A stretch of 26,923 nt of DNA from an uncultured Collinsella sp. (lineage in GTDB: Bacteria; Actinomycetota; Coriobacteriia; Coriobacteriales; Coriobacteriaceae): NCBI GenBank assembly GCA_900751695.1, contig CAADSS010000015.1, positions 1 through 26,923 of the forward strand. The letters run 5' to 3'. A model generated the notes under the pieces. It saw nothing but the letters and a program-made list of their open reading frames with translations. It did not search any database and had not been told where the DNA came from. Shown one piece after another: positions 14,679 through 21,748 of the stretch (within the stretch, counting starts at the first letter, position 1; the number at the start of each line of letters is the position of its first letter). The position numbers were made by a program, and so were the translations under genes.

Positions 14679-15577
14679 GGGGCTTGACGGGGCTTTCGGC
14701 CGCGGTGGCGTGTGGGGCGGAGCCTCGTGCGCCGCGCGTGCCGCCGGCGGAGCTGGTCAGTCATGCGCTTGAGTCGGTTGCCGAGAGGCTGCCGCGCGAG
14801 TTGGTAGAAAACGACCTGCTAAAAAAGATTGCCCACTCCTGGGCGGCGCTGGTTCCGGCACATCGCGTTGGCCTTGTTATCGAGGATGACGAGGCGCGCC
14901 TGGCATGCTTGCTGCTATCGAGTGGTGTCTGCGGCATTGTCCTGACTGTCGTATCGCTGTCGCCCATCGGCTTTGTCCTGGGGCTGCTCGCACCGTTTGG
15001 CGTAGGCGCCGCTCGCGACACCTTCGACCGTCGCCGCGAGCAACACGATGTGGAAGAAGCCATGCCCGAGGCCTTTACGGCACTCTCTATGTCGCTCGCC
15101 TCGGGTCATTCGCTGGCCCAGGGCATGAGGTTTGTGGGAACTCACGCGCAAGAGCCAGTGCATACCGAGTTTTTGCGCGTGGCGACGGCGATCGACTGCG
15201 GCGTCTCGGCGACTGATGCGTTGGATGACCTACTCGACCGTATCGATGCCCCCGGCCTTTCGCTTGTCACCTTGGCGCTCAAGGTGTCGCAGCGAACCGG
15301 TGCCCCGCTTGCCGACCTGTTGTCCGAGGCGTCGAGCATGGTGGGGGAGCGCATTGAGCTCAAGCGCCGCTTGGACGTCAAGACATCGCAGGCTCGTATG
15401 TCGGCACACATGGTCTCGGCGATGCCGGCGGGTATGTGCGCGGTGCTGGCGCTGCTTTCGGCCGACTTTCGCCGCGGCCTTGCGACGCCGGCGGGTGCCG
15501 GTGCCGTGGTACTGGGACTTGCCCTCAACGCCGTCGCCCTGGTGGTCATCCGACGCATTATGCGGGTGGAGCTATGA
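14651..15577 (+). CDS. tadB: Tad pilus platform protein TadB (GspF-like)
   Basis: A 308-residue inner-membrane protein with hydrophobic segments at about 85-118 (LACLLLSSGVCGIVLTVV, then IGFVLGLLAPFGVGA) and two near the C-terminus (MVSAMPAGMCAVLALLSA and VVLGLALNAVALVVIRRIM). The cytoplasmic loop between them holds the T2SSF/GspF domain (EEAMPEAFTALSMSLASGHSLAQGMRFVG...ALKVSQRTGAPLADLLSEAS). It forms the platform with the TadC-like protein that follows. A strong AGAGGAGG ribosome site inside the end of tadA precedes the ATG at 14651. It overlaps the next gene by ATGA. Confidence 0.9.
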   Translation: MEIVVPLVVGGLTGLSAAVACGAEPRAPRVPPAELVSHALESVAERLPRELVENDLLKKIAHSWAALVPAHRVGLVIEDDEARLACLLLSSGVCGIVLTVVSLSPIGFVLGLLAPFGVGAARDTFDRRREQHDVEEAMPEAFTALSMSLASGHSLAQGMRFVGTHAQEPVHTEFLRVATAIDCGVSATDALDDLLDRIDAPGLSLVTLALKVSQRTGAPLADLLSEASSMVGERIELKRRLDVKTSQARMSAHMVSAMPAGMCAVLALLSADFRRGLATPAGAGAVVLGLALNAVALVVIRRIMRVEL

Positions 15578-16215
15578 GCGCCCTGGTCGGGGTCGCGGCA
15601 TGCCTGTGCGCGCTCAGCGTGTTTGTCGCGACGGGGCTCAATCGTGCGGACGCATGCAAGATCGCCCAGGTCTGCAAACGCGAGGCGCTGCTGGTTGTTG
15701 CGGCTGCCCGATCGGTGACCGATGTCCTGGTAGCACGGTTGAGGGGCATGCTCGGCACGGGTGGTACGGCGCAGGTGTCGCTTGGCGAGGTGTCCGAGAT
15801 GATCGACGTGGTGCGTCTGGGGCTTTCGGCCGGCCTTTCGTTCGATGCGGCGCTTGAGGTTTTTTGCGCCAATCGCCGATCGACGTTGGCGCTCCGCCTT
15901 GAGCGAGCCTGCATGGCGTGGCAGGTGGGCGTAGGGACGCGCGAGGACGAGCTTCTGGCGGCCGCGCGCGACCTGGATGTGCGGGCGCTCGAGACCTTTG
16001 CCATCACAGCGGGGCAGGCGCTTGCCCTCGGTGCCCCGCTTGCCGAGACGCTGGCGGCTCAAAGTCGCGAGATTCGCGCGGCCCATCGCGCTGCAGTCGA
16101 GCGCGAGATTGAGCGCGCGCCGGTCAAGCTGCTGATTCCCACCGGCACGCTCATCTTGCCGGCGTTGCTTCTGTCCATATTGGGCCCGCTGCTGGGAGCA
16201 GGCGGGATGATGTAG
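15574..16215 (+). CDS. tadC: Tad pilus platform protein TadC (GspF-like)
   Basis: A 213-residue partner of TadB. One hydrophobic segment is at the N-terminus (LVGVAACLCALSVFVATGL) and one at the C-terminus (VKLLIPTGTLILPALLLSILGPLL). Between them a short T2SSF domain runs from EVSEMIDVVRLGLSAGLSFDAALEVF to ALETFAITAGQALALGAPLAETLAAQ. The start ATG at 15574 overlaps the upstream stop codon (ATGA). At 213 residues it seems shorter than many TadC proteins, lacking part of the N-terminal cytoplasmic region. The GGAGG before the next gene follows directly after its stop codon. Confidence 0.88.
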   Translation: MSALVGVAACLCALSVFVATGLNRADACKIAQVCKREALLVVAAARSVTDVLVARLRGMLGTGGTAQVSLGEVSEMIDVVRLGLSAGLSFDAALEVFCANRRSTLALRLERACMAWQVGVGTREDELLAAARDLDVRALETFAITAGQALALGAPLAETLAAQSREIRAAHRAAVEREIERAPVKLLIPTGTLILPALLLSILGPLLGAGGMM

Positions 16216-16225
16216 GGAGGAATAC

Positions 16226-16459
16226 ATGAATACGATGACTGACGTTGCTGGCAAGGTCTGGAGCTGGGCGTTTTGCCAGTCAATTCACGCTCGCCAGCGT
16301 GCCGAGGAACTGCTGCGGGAGGAGAGCGCGCAGGGCACCACCGAGTACGCCATCCTGGTCGGTGTGCTCGTGGTGATCGCCATCATTGCCATCGTCGCAT
16401 TTAAGGGCAAGGTCCAAGATTTATGGAGCGCTATCAGCGAGGGCATCAACAGCCTGTAG
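16226..16459 (+). CDS. Flp-type major pilin candidate
   Basis: A 77-residue prepilin-like protein: a hydrophilic leader of about 35 residues, then ESAQGTTEYAILVGVLVVIAIIAIVAF, a class III/Flp signal with Glu and Tyr at +5 and +6 if cleavage falls between Ala and Gln, and a short C-terminal tail (KGKVQDLWSAISEGINSL). The Flp consensus has Gly before the cut; here it is Ala. The GGAGG ribosome site is strong, as expected for an abundant subunit. It directly follows tadC. This is the best candidate for the main pilin, as it is the shortest and has the long uninterrupted hydrophobic helix. Confidence 0.85.
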   Translation: MNTMTDVAGKVWSWAFCQSIHARQRAEELLREESAQGTTEYAILVGVLVVIAIIAIVAFKGKVQDLWSAISEGINSL

Positions 16460-16986
16460 AGGGCGCCCGTCCCGTCGGCGCGTTGCTGGTGCTCGCCTGT
16501 GCGGTCGTGGCGGTGGCAGTGGCGGTTTGGGGGCTTAACGCAGCACGGCAACAACGTTTAGGGGCTGCCGCGGATGCGGGATCGGGTTCGGCTGCGGCGT
16601 CTCAAATAGACGATGCGCGAGACGCGGACGATGCGAATGCCGCCGTCACGGCGCAAACGTTCTTGCAAGCACTCGACGAGCGAGCGGACGCTGCAACGGG
16701 TTCATCTGCAAACAATGCCGTCGCTGTTCGTCTCGCATGGTCCGAGTGCCGACCGATGACCGAGGCGGCGGCGGATATGCTGCGTGCCTATCGCGAGGTG
16801 CCCACGGCGCAACTTGCTCTGAGCGGCTATCTCGACATCAAGGGCAACGTGTGGGGCGCCATCGTGCGTGACGGACGCGGCTGGGTCGATATGGTGACGG
16901 TTGCCGCGGATGCTGGCGATACTTCGTGTTGCCTGCGTGTGGTCCGCCTGACCCCGCAGACAACGAACTCAAAGGAGGGGTCGTGA
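16423..16986 (+). CDS. Membrane-anchored protein of the tad operon, unknown function
   Basis: A 187-residue frame with one hydrophobic segment (ARPVGALLVLACAVVAVAVAVWGLN, about 15-39), then an Ala/Asp-rich linker and a small domain (YLDIKGNVWGAIVRDGRGWVDMVTVAA...SCCLRVVRL). I recognise no family. Placed in the tad operon, it probably acts outside the membrane on pilus assembly. The ATG at 16423 overlaps the pilin gene by 37 bases and has only a weak AAGG ribosome site, so the true start could be a later GTG near 16490. Its end carries the AAGGAGG of the next gene. Confidence 0.6.
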   Translation: MERYQRGHQQPVEGARPVGALLVLACAVVAVAVAVWGLNAARQQRLGAAADAGSGSAAASQIDDARDADDANAAVTAQTFLQALDERADAATGSSANNAVAVRLAWSECRPMTEAAADMLRAYREVPTAQLALSGYLDIKGNVWGAIVRDGRGWVDMVTVAADAGDTSCCLRVVRLTPQTTNSKEGS

Positions 16987-16987
16987 A

Positions 16988-17206
16988 ATGCATTATGTCC
17001 TGCGCGAGGAATCTGCCCAGGCAACGGTCGAATACGCCATCGTCACGGTGGCACTGCTTTCCATCGTGCTGGCGATCGCAGGGCTTTGGCGTGCCGGTGC
17101 CGATGGGCGCTTGGCGGCGCTGGTCGAGCGGACGGCATCTCACGGCGTCACCTCGACATCGGTTGTCGACGCTGCTGCGGGTGCTAAGGACATCGTGCTG
17201 TATTGA
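16988..17206 (+). CDS. Second Flp/TadE-like pilin subunit
   Basis: A 72-residue protein starting HYVLREESAQATVEYAIVTVALLSIVLAIAGLW. The SAQATVEYA motif is the same processing site as in the first pilin, with Ala at -1 and Glu at +5. The leader is only about 10 residues. The rest is a short domain (AGADGRLAALVERTASHGVTSTSVVDAAAGAKDIVLY). It may be a minor or alternative pilin. The AAGGAGG lies nine bases upstream of the ATG at 16988. Confidence 0.75.
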   Translation: MHYVLREESAQATVEYAIVTVALLSIVLAIAGLWRAGADGRLAALVERTASHGVTSTSVVDAAAGAKDIVLY

Positions 17207-17681
17207 TGTTGCGCGCGAGGACCGGGCTCAGTCTACGGTCGAGGCGGCATTCCTACTGCCGACGTTTCTGGCGCTCGTCCTGTTGGCGCTGCAGCCGGTG
17301 TGCCTGCTCTATACACGCGCGGTCATGGAGTCTGCCGCCGCCGAGACCGCGCGGCTCATGACCACGACGACGATGGGGGATGACGAGGATATTAAGGAGT
17401 TTGCCCGCCGCCGTCTTGCCGCGGTTCCCGACGTTTCGATTTTCCATGCCGGCGGGCCCCTGTCGTGGGATATCGAGCTTGGTCGGGCCGATGCGGGCGG
17501 CGTCTCGTCCGTTTCCGTTACCGGCGAGGTTAAACCGCTGCCCGTGATCGGTGCGTTTGCGCAGGCTATGGGTAGCGCAGGCCAAAACGGCTATGTCGAG
17601 CTTAAGGTCGACATCTCGTATCGATCGCGTCCCGAGTGGCTGGAGGGAGATTATGATTCATGGATTGCTGCATGGGATTAA
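17181..17681 (+). CDS. TadE-like minor pilin
   Basis: About 160 residues, with EDRAQSTVEAAFLLPTFLALVLLALQPVCLLYTRAVMESAAAETARLM near the start, the classic TadE form (AQSTVEAAF processing motif, membrane helix, then AAAETARL). The remainder is an extracytoplasmic domain ending SRPEWLEGDYDSWIAAWD. The start is unresolved. The nearest standard codon in frame is GTG at 17181, overlapping the previous gene, but without a ribosome site. AAGGA at 17186-17190 would instead suit an unusual ATT at 17202. The next gene overlaps its end by 29 bases. Confidence 0.75.
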   Translation: MLRTSCCIDVAREDRAQSTVEAAFLLPTFLALVLLALQPVCLLYTRAVMESAAAETARLMTTTTMGDDEDIKEFARRRLAAVPDVSIFHAGGPLSWDIELGRADAGGVSSVSVTGEVKPLPVIGAFAQAMGSAGQNGYVELKVDISYRSRPEWLEGDYDSWIAAWD

Positions 17682-19818
17682 GCGCTGCCTGTTGAAGGTG
17701 ACGAGGGGGCTTGTGGGCCGTTGCCGACCGCGTGCTCGCTGCAAGCGAGGCGGCTTTATGGGTCGAGCCGGGATCGACCTGTTTATCGAAGACGGTGCCT
17801 ATACCACGCTCTCCTCTGCGGTGGTCATCTTGGTGGTGCTCACGTTGCTGTTTTCGTCGGCGGCGGCGATATGGAGCATGTCGCGCGCGGGGGACACCCA
17901 GGCGGCTGCCGATAGTGGCGCGCTGGCAGGCGCCAATGTGGTGGCGTCCTACCATACGGCTGCGACAGTGGTGGATGCGAGCATATTGAGCTTGGGCCTA
18001 GCGGGGTTTGCCACGATCGGCACCGGCTTGGTCGCCATCCTTATTCCGGGTGCCGAGCTTGCCGCGGGCGATATGGTCGACACGGGGATCGAGATCATTA
18101 AAACGCGCAATAAGTTTGCCAAAAGCGCCTCCAAGGGCCTGCAGAAAATCGAGACGGCTCTACCGTATCTGGTTGCCGCGCGAGCTACGCAGGCCGTGTC
18201 GGCGCAGGATACCGAGGGTGCGACCTATACCGGTACGGCGCTTGCCGTGCCCAGGACGTCCGAGTCGGATTTCGTTGCGCTCGAGGGGTCCGAGATCTCG
18301 ACCGATGTCATTAAAGACACATCGAAAGATCTGGAACGCGCAGCAGATGAGCTGCAGAAGGCCTCGGAGGAGACGGCGAAAGCAAAAGAGCGCGCCTGGC
18401 TTGCGGATTGCGGCGGGTCGGATCCGGCTTCGGTCGGCAGTTGCTCATGCATGTGGGAACGCGCGAGGAGTTTGGCGAAGCTTTCGGATATTGAGAATCC
18501 GCACTATGCCTCGAGCGTCACATGGGAGCCGCAAGTGGCGCTCGATCGCGCGAAGGCCTATTACCGCTTGCGCCTTGCAAACGAGGCGCCTCAAGGCTCA
18601 AGCGTCGAGACGAAGGCGGAGTCGGCGGCGCGCAAGGCGTTCTATACCTATGCGAGCGCAGAGGTCAATCGCGCATATATAACCGAAGACGGAGACCGGA
18701 CCACTTCCTATATTCCGTTGTTGCCGCGCAACACTGACGAGGTGCGAGCGACGGAACTCTATACCGATGCGGCGTGGCCAACTAGTACCAACGATGGCAA
18801 AACGTATCTGCATTATGGAACGAGCTGCCCCAACTATAAGAAAGGGACGCCAGGCGGGCTAGCCTCGGTCGCTGCTTATGACGGGCAGGACAAATGCAAC
18901 AGATGCCATTTTGGTGTTTCGTCGCTCGGCGCTGTTGCGGCTCCTTCGACTTCTATCGAAAACGGCTTCGAGTACCACTTTGATGAGTTCAAAGGCGCTC
19001 TGGAAGACTACGTCGAATGCCGCAACAAAGAGCTCGAGCTCATGCGCCAGACCGAGGACGAGGCTGACCGTGCGGGCAATGCGTTTGACGAGGCCATTAA
19101 AGCGCTTTCGGGCGAGCGTCCGCGTATCGCTCCGCCCGGTCGCAATGGCGTGGTCGCCTTTGCGGTTTCGGGTGCCATCTCGAGCCCCGATGAGCTCAGC
19201 TCTTCGTTTAACGCGGCGGTCAGGCTTGGCGAGCGCGGTGCTATCTCTGCTGCGGTGCTGGCACCCGATGACGCGACGGCGCAGAACAACGTTCTCTCGC
19301 GGTTTTTCTCGACGTTGGAGGAGCGTTCGGGCGGTGTTGCCGGTGTACTCGATGGCGTCATGGATGTTTGGGGACGGCTGCTTGTGGGATACGGAGACAT
19401 CCAAGGCTCGGCTGACGAGCTCATGGGCGAGATGATCGATGGCCTGGGAGGGGGCAGCGGTGCGTTGGGCTCCATTGCGTCGTGGCTCGGCGATACCGTT
19501 TCGGCGTCCGTGGCGGCGCTGGGCTTGGAGCCGTGCGACTTGCGCCTACGAAAGCCGGTACTGACCGACACCGCCAATGTCATCAAGAGCCCGGGGTCTG
19601 ACATCACAGGTCTTTCTAAAGTGCAGGACAAGCTACGAAGTATTCCGCTGGGCGTGACCGACCCCAAGGCGCTTTGCGAGGCGCTGGAATATCAAGTCGA
19701 GCGCACCATCAGCGGCACGGTGTTCACGCTTGCGGAGATTCCGCTGCCCGGCGGCGGTTCCATCCCACTTACCGTCGATGTCGCCACACTGGCGGGTGCC
19801 CTGGGCGGTGGGTCGTAA
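17653..19818 (+). CDS. Large TadG-like pilus-associated protein with Cys-rich region
   Basis: A 721-residue protein. After a basic leader (RCRPRARCKRGG) comes a membrane segment (LSSAVVILVVLTLLFSSAAAIW, about 55-77) and DTQAAADSGALAGANVVASYHTA, the hallmark of TadG-type N-termini. The long ectodomain (about 100-721) has a coiled-coil-prone stretch (DLERAADELQKASEETAKAKERAW), several cysteines (from about 253 onward), and CNRCH at about 415-419. I see no von Willebrand A domain. The start ATG at 17653 has GGAGGGA four bases upstream. The next gene starts on its last base. It may form a pilus base or tip component or a surface adhesin; this is inference from the family and place. Confidence 0.75.
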   Translation: MIHGLLHGIKRCLLKVTRGLVGRCRPRARCKRGGFMGRAGIDLFIEDGAYTTLSSAVVILVVLTLLFSSAAAIWSMSRAGDTQAAADSGALAGANVVASYHTAATVVDASILSLGLAGFATIGTGLVAILIPGAELAAGDMVDTGIEIIKTRNKFAKSASKGLQKIETALPYLVAARATQAVSAQDTEGATYTGTALAVPRTSESDFVALEGSEISTDVIKDTSKDLERAADELQKASEETAKAKERAWLADCGGSDPASVGSCSCMWERARSLAKLSDIENPHYASSVTWEPQVALDRAKAYYRLRLANEAPQGSSVETKAESAARKAFYTYASAEVNRAYITEDGDRTTSYIPLLPRNTDEVRATELYTDAAWPTSTNDGKTYLHYGTSCPNYKKGTPGGLASVAAYDGQDKCNRCHFGVSSLGAVAAPSTSIENGFEYHFDEFKGALEDYVECRNKELELMRQTEDEADRAGNAFDEAIKALSGERPRIAPPGRNGVVAFAVSGAISSPDELSSSFNAAVRLGERGAISAAVLAPDDATAQNNVLSRFFSTLEERSGGVAGVLDGVMDVWGRLLVGYGDIQGSADELMGEMIDGLGGGSGALGSIASWLGDTVSASVAALGLEPCDLRLRKPVLTDTANVIKSPGSDITGLSKVQDKLRSIPLGVTDPKALCEALEYQVERTISGTVFTLAEIPLPGGGSIPLTVDVATLAGALGGGS

Positions 19819-20294
19819 TGGGCATCCGCACGCGCCTGTGCGAGGAGCGCGCCCAGGCGACGGTCGAGATGGCCGTGGTCACGCCCGTCCTGCTGGTTCT
19901 GGCGCTTATCGTGTACAACGTCATGGTCTTTGCCGACGCGGTCGCGCGCTTCGATCGCGTGGTGCCCGATATCGTGCTAGCGCATGCCGTGGCGCCGAGC
20001 GGGGAGGGCGATGACAGCTCCATCGATGCCTCCGCGACCGTTCAGGCTCAGATCCAACATGCCATGGAAGGCTATGACTTGCAGATTGAGGTCTCGAGCG
20101 AGCAGGGTGCGACGACATCGGATGGCGGTCTGCTTTCGCTCTCCGGCACGTTTAGGACCTATACCTGTACCATGCGCTACGAGCCGTGGCCGAGCTCGCT
20201 CAGCATCGCCGGCGTTTCGCTGGGGGCACCGGCAAAGTTGTCGCACGAGCGCGCAGTGACGGTCGATCCGTGGCGTCCGGGGGTGGTTATGTGA
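19818..20294 (+). CDS. TadE-like minor pilin
   Basis: A 158-residue protein with CEERAQATVEMAVVTPVLLVLALIVYNVMVFADAVARFDRV near the start: the shared AQATVE processing motif, one membrane helix and the TadE-like continuation. The rest is an extracytoplasmic domain with two cysteine-poor beta-rich stretches. The ATG overlaps the upstream TAA by one base, and its stop overlaps the next start (GTGA). It is probably a minor subunit needed for pilus initiation. Confidence 0.8.
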   Translation: MGIRTRLCEERAQATVEMAVVTPVLLVLALIVYNVMVFADAVARFDRVVPDIVLAHAVAPSGEGDDSSIDASATVQAQIQHAMEGYDLQIEVSSEQGATTSDGGLLSLSGTFRTYTCTMRYEPWPSSLSIAGVSLGAPAKLSHERAVTVDPWRPGVVM

Positions 20295-20650
20295 CCGCGG
20301 CCTCATCCTACATTGCCTACGCGCGGGCGCTCAACAGGCTGGGTTGGGCGCCTGCCGAGTTTGTGGTGGCGGAGTCGTTTGCCGTGCGCCTGCGCGGCAT
20401 GCTGGGACGGTCTCCGATTGCCGCCAACGGGTTGCCGCTCGTCATGGCGTTCCCACGCTGCTCTTCGGTCCACACCTGCTTTATGGCCTACCCCATCGAC
20501 ATTGCTTTTATCGACCGCAACGGCAGCATCCTCGCATGCTACGAAAACGTCCGTCCTTGGCGCATGTGTTCCTGTCCCGGTGCCTGGGCGGTGCTGGAAC
20601 GCCCTTCAATCCTCGCTATACCTCCCGCCTTTCAACAAGTGCCGGCGTAA
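20291..20650 (+). CDS. DUF192 family protein
   Basis: A 119-residue protein matching the DUF192 fold: VVAESFAVRLRGMLGRSPIAANGLPLVMAFPRCSSVHTCFMAYPIDIAFIDRNGSILACYENVRPWR. The function of the family is not settled. The GTG at 20291 overlaps the stop of the TadE-like gene, so it is translated with the tad operon. No signal peptide or membrane segment is visible. It is the last gene of the run, ending 58 bases before the toxin-antitoxin-like pair. Confidence 0.8.
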   Translation: MTAASSYIAYARALNRLGWAPAEFVVAESFAVRLRGMLGRSPIAANGLPLVMAFPRCSSVHTCFMAYPIDIAFIDRNGSILACYENVRPWRMCSCPGAWAVLERPSILAIPPAFQQVPA

Positions 20651-20653
20651 GAA

Positions 20654-20683
20654 TTGGCGACAGCGGACTTTCGTCATACGAAA
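20654..20683 (+). promoter_or_regulatory. Candidate promoter/operator of the toxin-antitoxin pair
   Basis: The palindrome TTTCGT-CAT-ACGAAA (20669-20683) overlaps a weak -10 (TACGAA, 20677-20682) set 17 bases after TTGGCG (20654-20659). A ribbon-helix-helix antitoxin binding such a site to repress its own operon would be typical for these modules. The palindrome is certain; the regulatory role is inferred. Confidence 0.45.
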
Positions 20684-20708
20684 TTGGGTAAGATGGAGGA
20701 GAAGATGC

Positions 20709-20976
20709 ATGGATGTTGAGATCCATCCCAACGCCAAAAAAACACTTGACGGAAAAGAAAGTGCTTGGTGCCTGGTTCGCGGTTACTGAGTGCATTCGCC
20801 GCGAGTCGGAGGACGAGCCGCCGAGATGGCTTGCCATTGGATGGCTTCCAGATGGTCGAAGTATGGAACTTGTTGCAGTCGAACTAATTCGTGGATGGCT
20901 CATTATTCATGCCCTGTCTCCGGTTCAGAAGAAATTCTGGCAAGAGATCGAGCAAGCTCGGCAGAGGGGTCGATGA
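20709..20976 (+). pseudogene. BrnT-like toxin gene, frameshifted at an A7 tract
   Basis: The frame opening at ATG 20709 (GGAGGA eight bases upstream) reads MDVEIHPNAKK, then continues to an early stop near 20789. The main body, HLTEKKVLGAWFAVTECIRRESEDEPPRWLAIGWLPDGRSMELVAVELIRGWLIIHALSPVQKKFWQEI, lies in the frame one base ahead. They join at the A run 20736-20742: with six A instead of seven, a continuous 88-residue protein would result. It resembles small RelE/BrnT-like toxins by size, layout and the antitoxin gene that follows; the family match is not certain. Options are an inactivating insertion, +1 ribosomal slippage, phase variation, or a sequencing error. The alternative ATG at 20713 starts directly in the second frame (MLRSIPTPKK), but lacks the expected N-terminus. 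Confidence 0.65.
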
Positions 20977-21260
20977 TGAGCAAGGCGTATACGGCTGCCA
21001 ATGGTCAGGTTGTAACGGATGAAATGATTGACGCGTGGTGCGAGTCGTACGAGCATGGCGGGTTTCCGGACGGCGAGCATACCGTTGGGGGGATCGTGCA
21101 CGGGCGGCCTCCGCTCTCAAGCGAAGGGACGGCAACGCTATCGGTCAAGATTCCCCTAGGGATGAAGGAGGCGATTCGTCGTCGGGCGGCGGCTGAAGGA
21201 ATGACGCCAAGTGAGTTTGCCCGTGCAGCCTTGAGCGAAAAACTTCTTGCGGTGGGTTGA
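20973..21260 (+). CDS. Ribbon-helix-helix antitoxin-like protein (BrnA-like)
   Basis: A 95-residue protein with an N-terminal region (VVTDEMIDAWCESYEHGGFPDGEHTVGGIVHG) and a C-terminal ribbon-helix-helix domain, TATLSVKIPLGMKEAIRRRAAAEGMTPSEFARAALSEKLLA. The strand TATLSVKI would bind DNA. The ATG at 20973 overlaps the upstream stop codon (ATGA), with a second in-frame ATG at 20976; GAGGGG lies close upstream. Toxin-first order is as in BrnT/BrnA modules. It is likely to repress its own promoter. Confidence 0.75.
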   Translation: MMSKAYTAANGQVVTDEMIDAWCESYEHGGFPDGEHTVGGIVHGRPPLSSEGTATLSVKIPLGMKEAIRRRAAAEGMTPSEFARAALSEKLLAVG

Positions 21261-21335
21261 TGTCTCTAACGTGCTGTTCTATAGGGTCGGCCTTGTGGCT
21301 GGCGCCGTGCTCAAAAACTTTTTTCAAATTCTCGG

Positions 21336-21363
21336 TTGACCGGAGCGCGTCCTTGGTTATACT
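21336..21363 (+). promoter_or_regulatory. Promoter of tRNA-Phe
   Basis: TTGACC (21336-21341) and TATACT (21358-21363) are separated by 16 bases. Transcription would begin near 21370, at the hairpin GCCTTG-AAA-CAAGGC (21370-21384) in the tRNA 5' leader. Confidence 0.75.
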
Positions 21364-21395
21364 AATCAAGCCTTGAAACAAGGCACACCTCAAAT

Positions 21396-21468
<73 letters not shown>

Positions 21469-21481
21469 CCTTGAATTGACT

Positions 21482-21510
21482 AGGACCTCTGCAAAGGGGT
21501 CCTTTTCTTT
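21482..21510 (+). terminator. Intrinsic terminator after tRNA-Phe
   Basis: AGGACCTCT (21482-21490) pairs with AGGGGTCCT (21495-21503, one G-U pair) around a GCAA loop, followed by a T-rich tail (21503-21510). It lies 14 bases after the tRNA. Confidence 0.85.
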
Positions 21511-21522
21511 TATCTGGACCCG

Positions 21523-21570
21523 CGGAAAATGCATCCCGTTATTGAACGAGAAGGCGGGATGCGCTTTCCG
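21523..21570. repeat. 15-bp stem-loop after the tRNA terminator
   Basis: CGGAAA-A-T-GCATCCCG (21523-21538) pairs with CGGGATGC-G-C-TTTCCG (21555-21570), with one A-C mismatch and one G-U pair, around a 16-base loop. No T-run follows and no gene is assigned. Its role is unknown. Confidence 0.6.
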
Positions 21571-21643
21571 GCGCTTACTTCCGACGTGCGTGCGCATCTC
21601 AGCGTGCCCGCCCCAGACATTCCTCCCGCTTTTGCGCCACTTT

Positions 21644-21683
21644 ACAGACCGTTCGGTCGTCTGTCCGCACGCGCGGGTATACT
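21644..21683 (+). promoter_or_regulatory. Candidate promoter with overlapping palindromic operator
   Basis: TATACT (21678-21683) is a good -10 for the GH5-like gene, with no clear -35. The -35 area is covered by a palindrome: ACAGAC (21644-21649) and GTCTGT (21659-21664), with GACCG-TT-CGGTC at 21648-21658 in the middle. The inner ten bases ACCGTTCGGT resemble TetR-family operators. Regulator binding is inferred. Confidence 0.5.
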
Positions 21684-21748
21684 CAAAACGATACTTTTCC
21701 TATGCAATACGATGCAGGTTTGGCCTGCACGATCCGAAGGGGGCAGTG

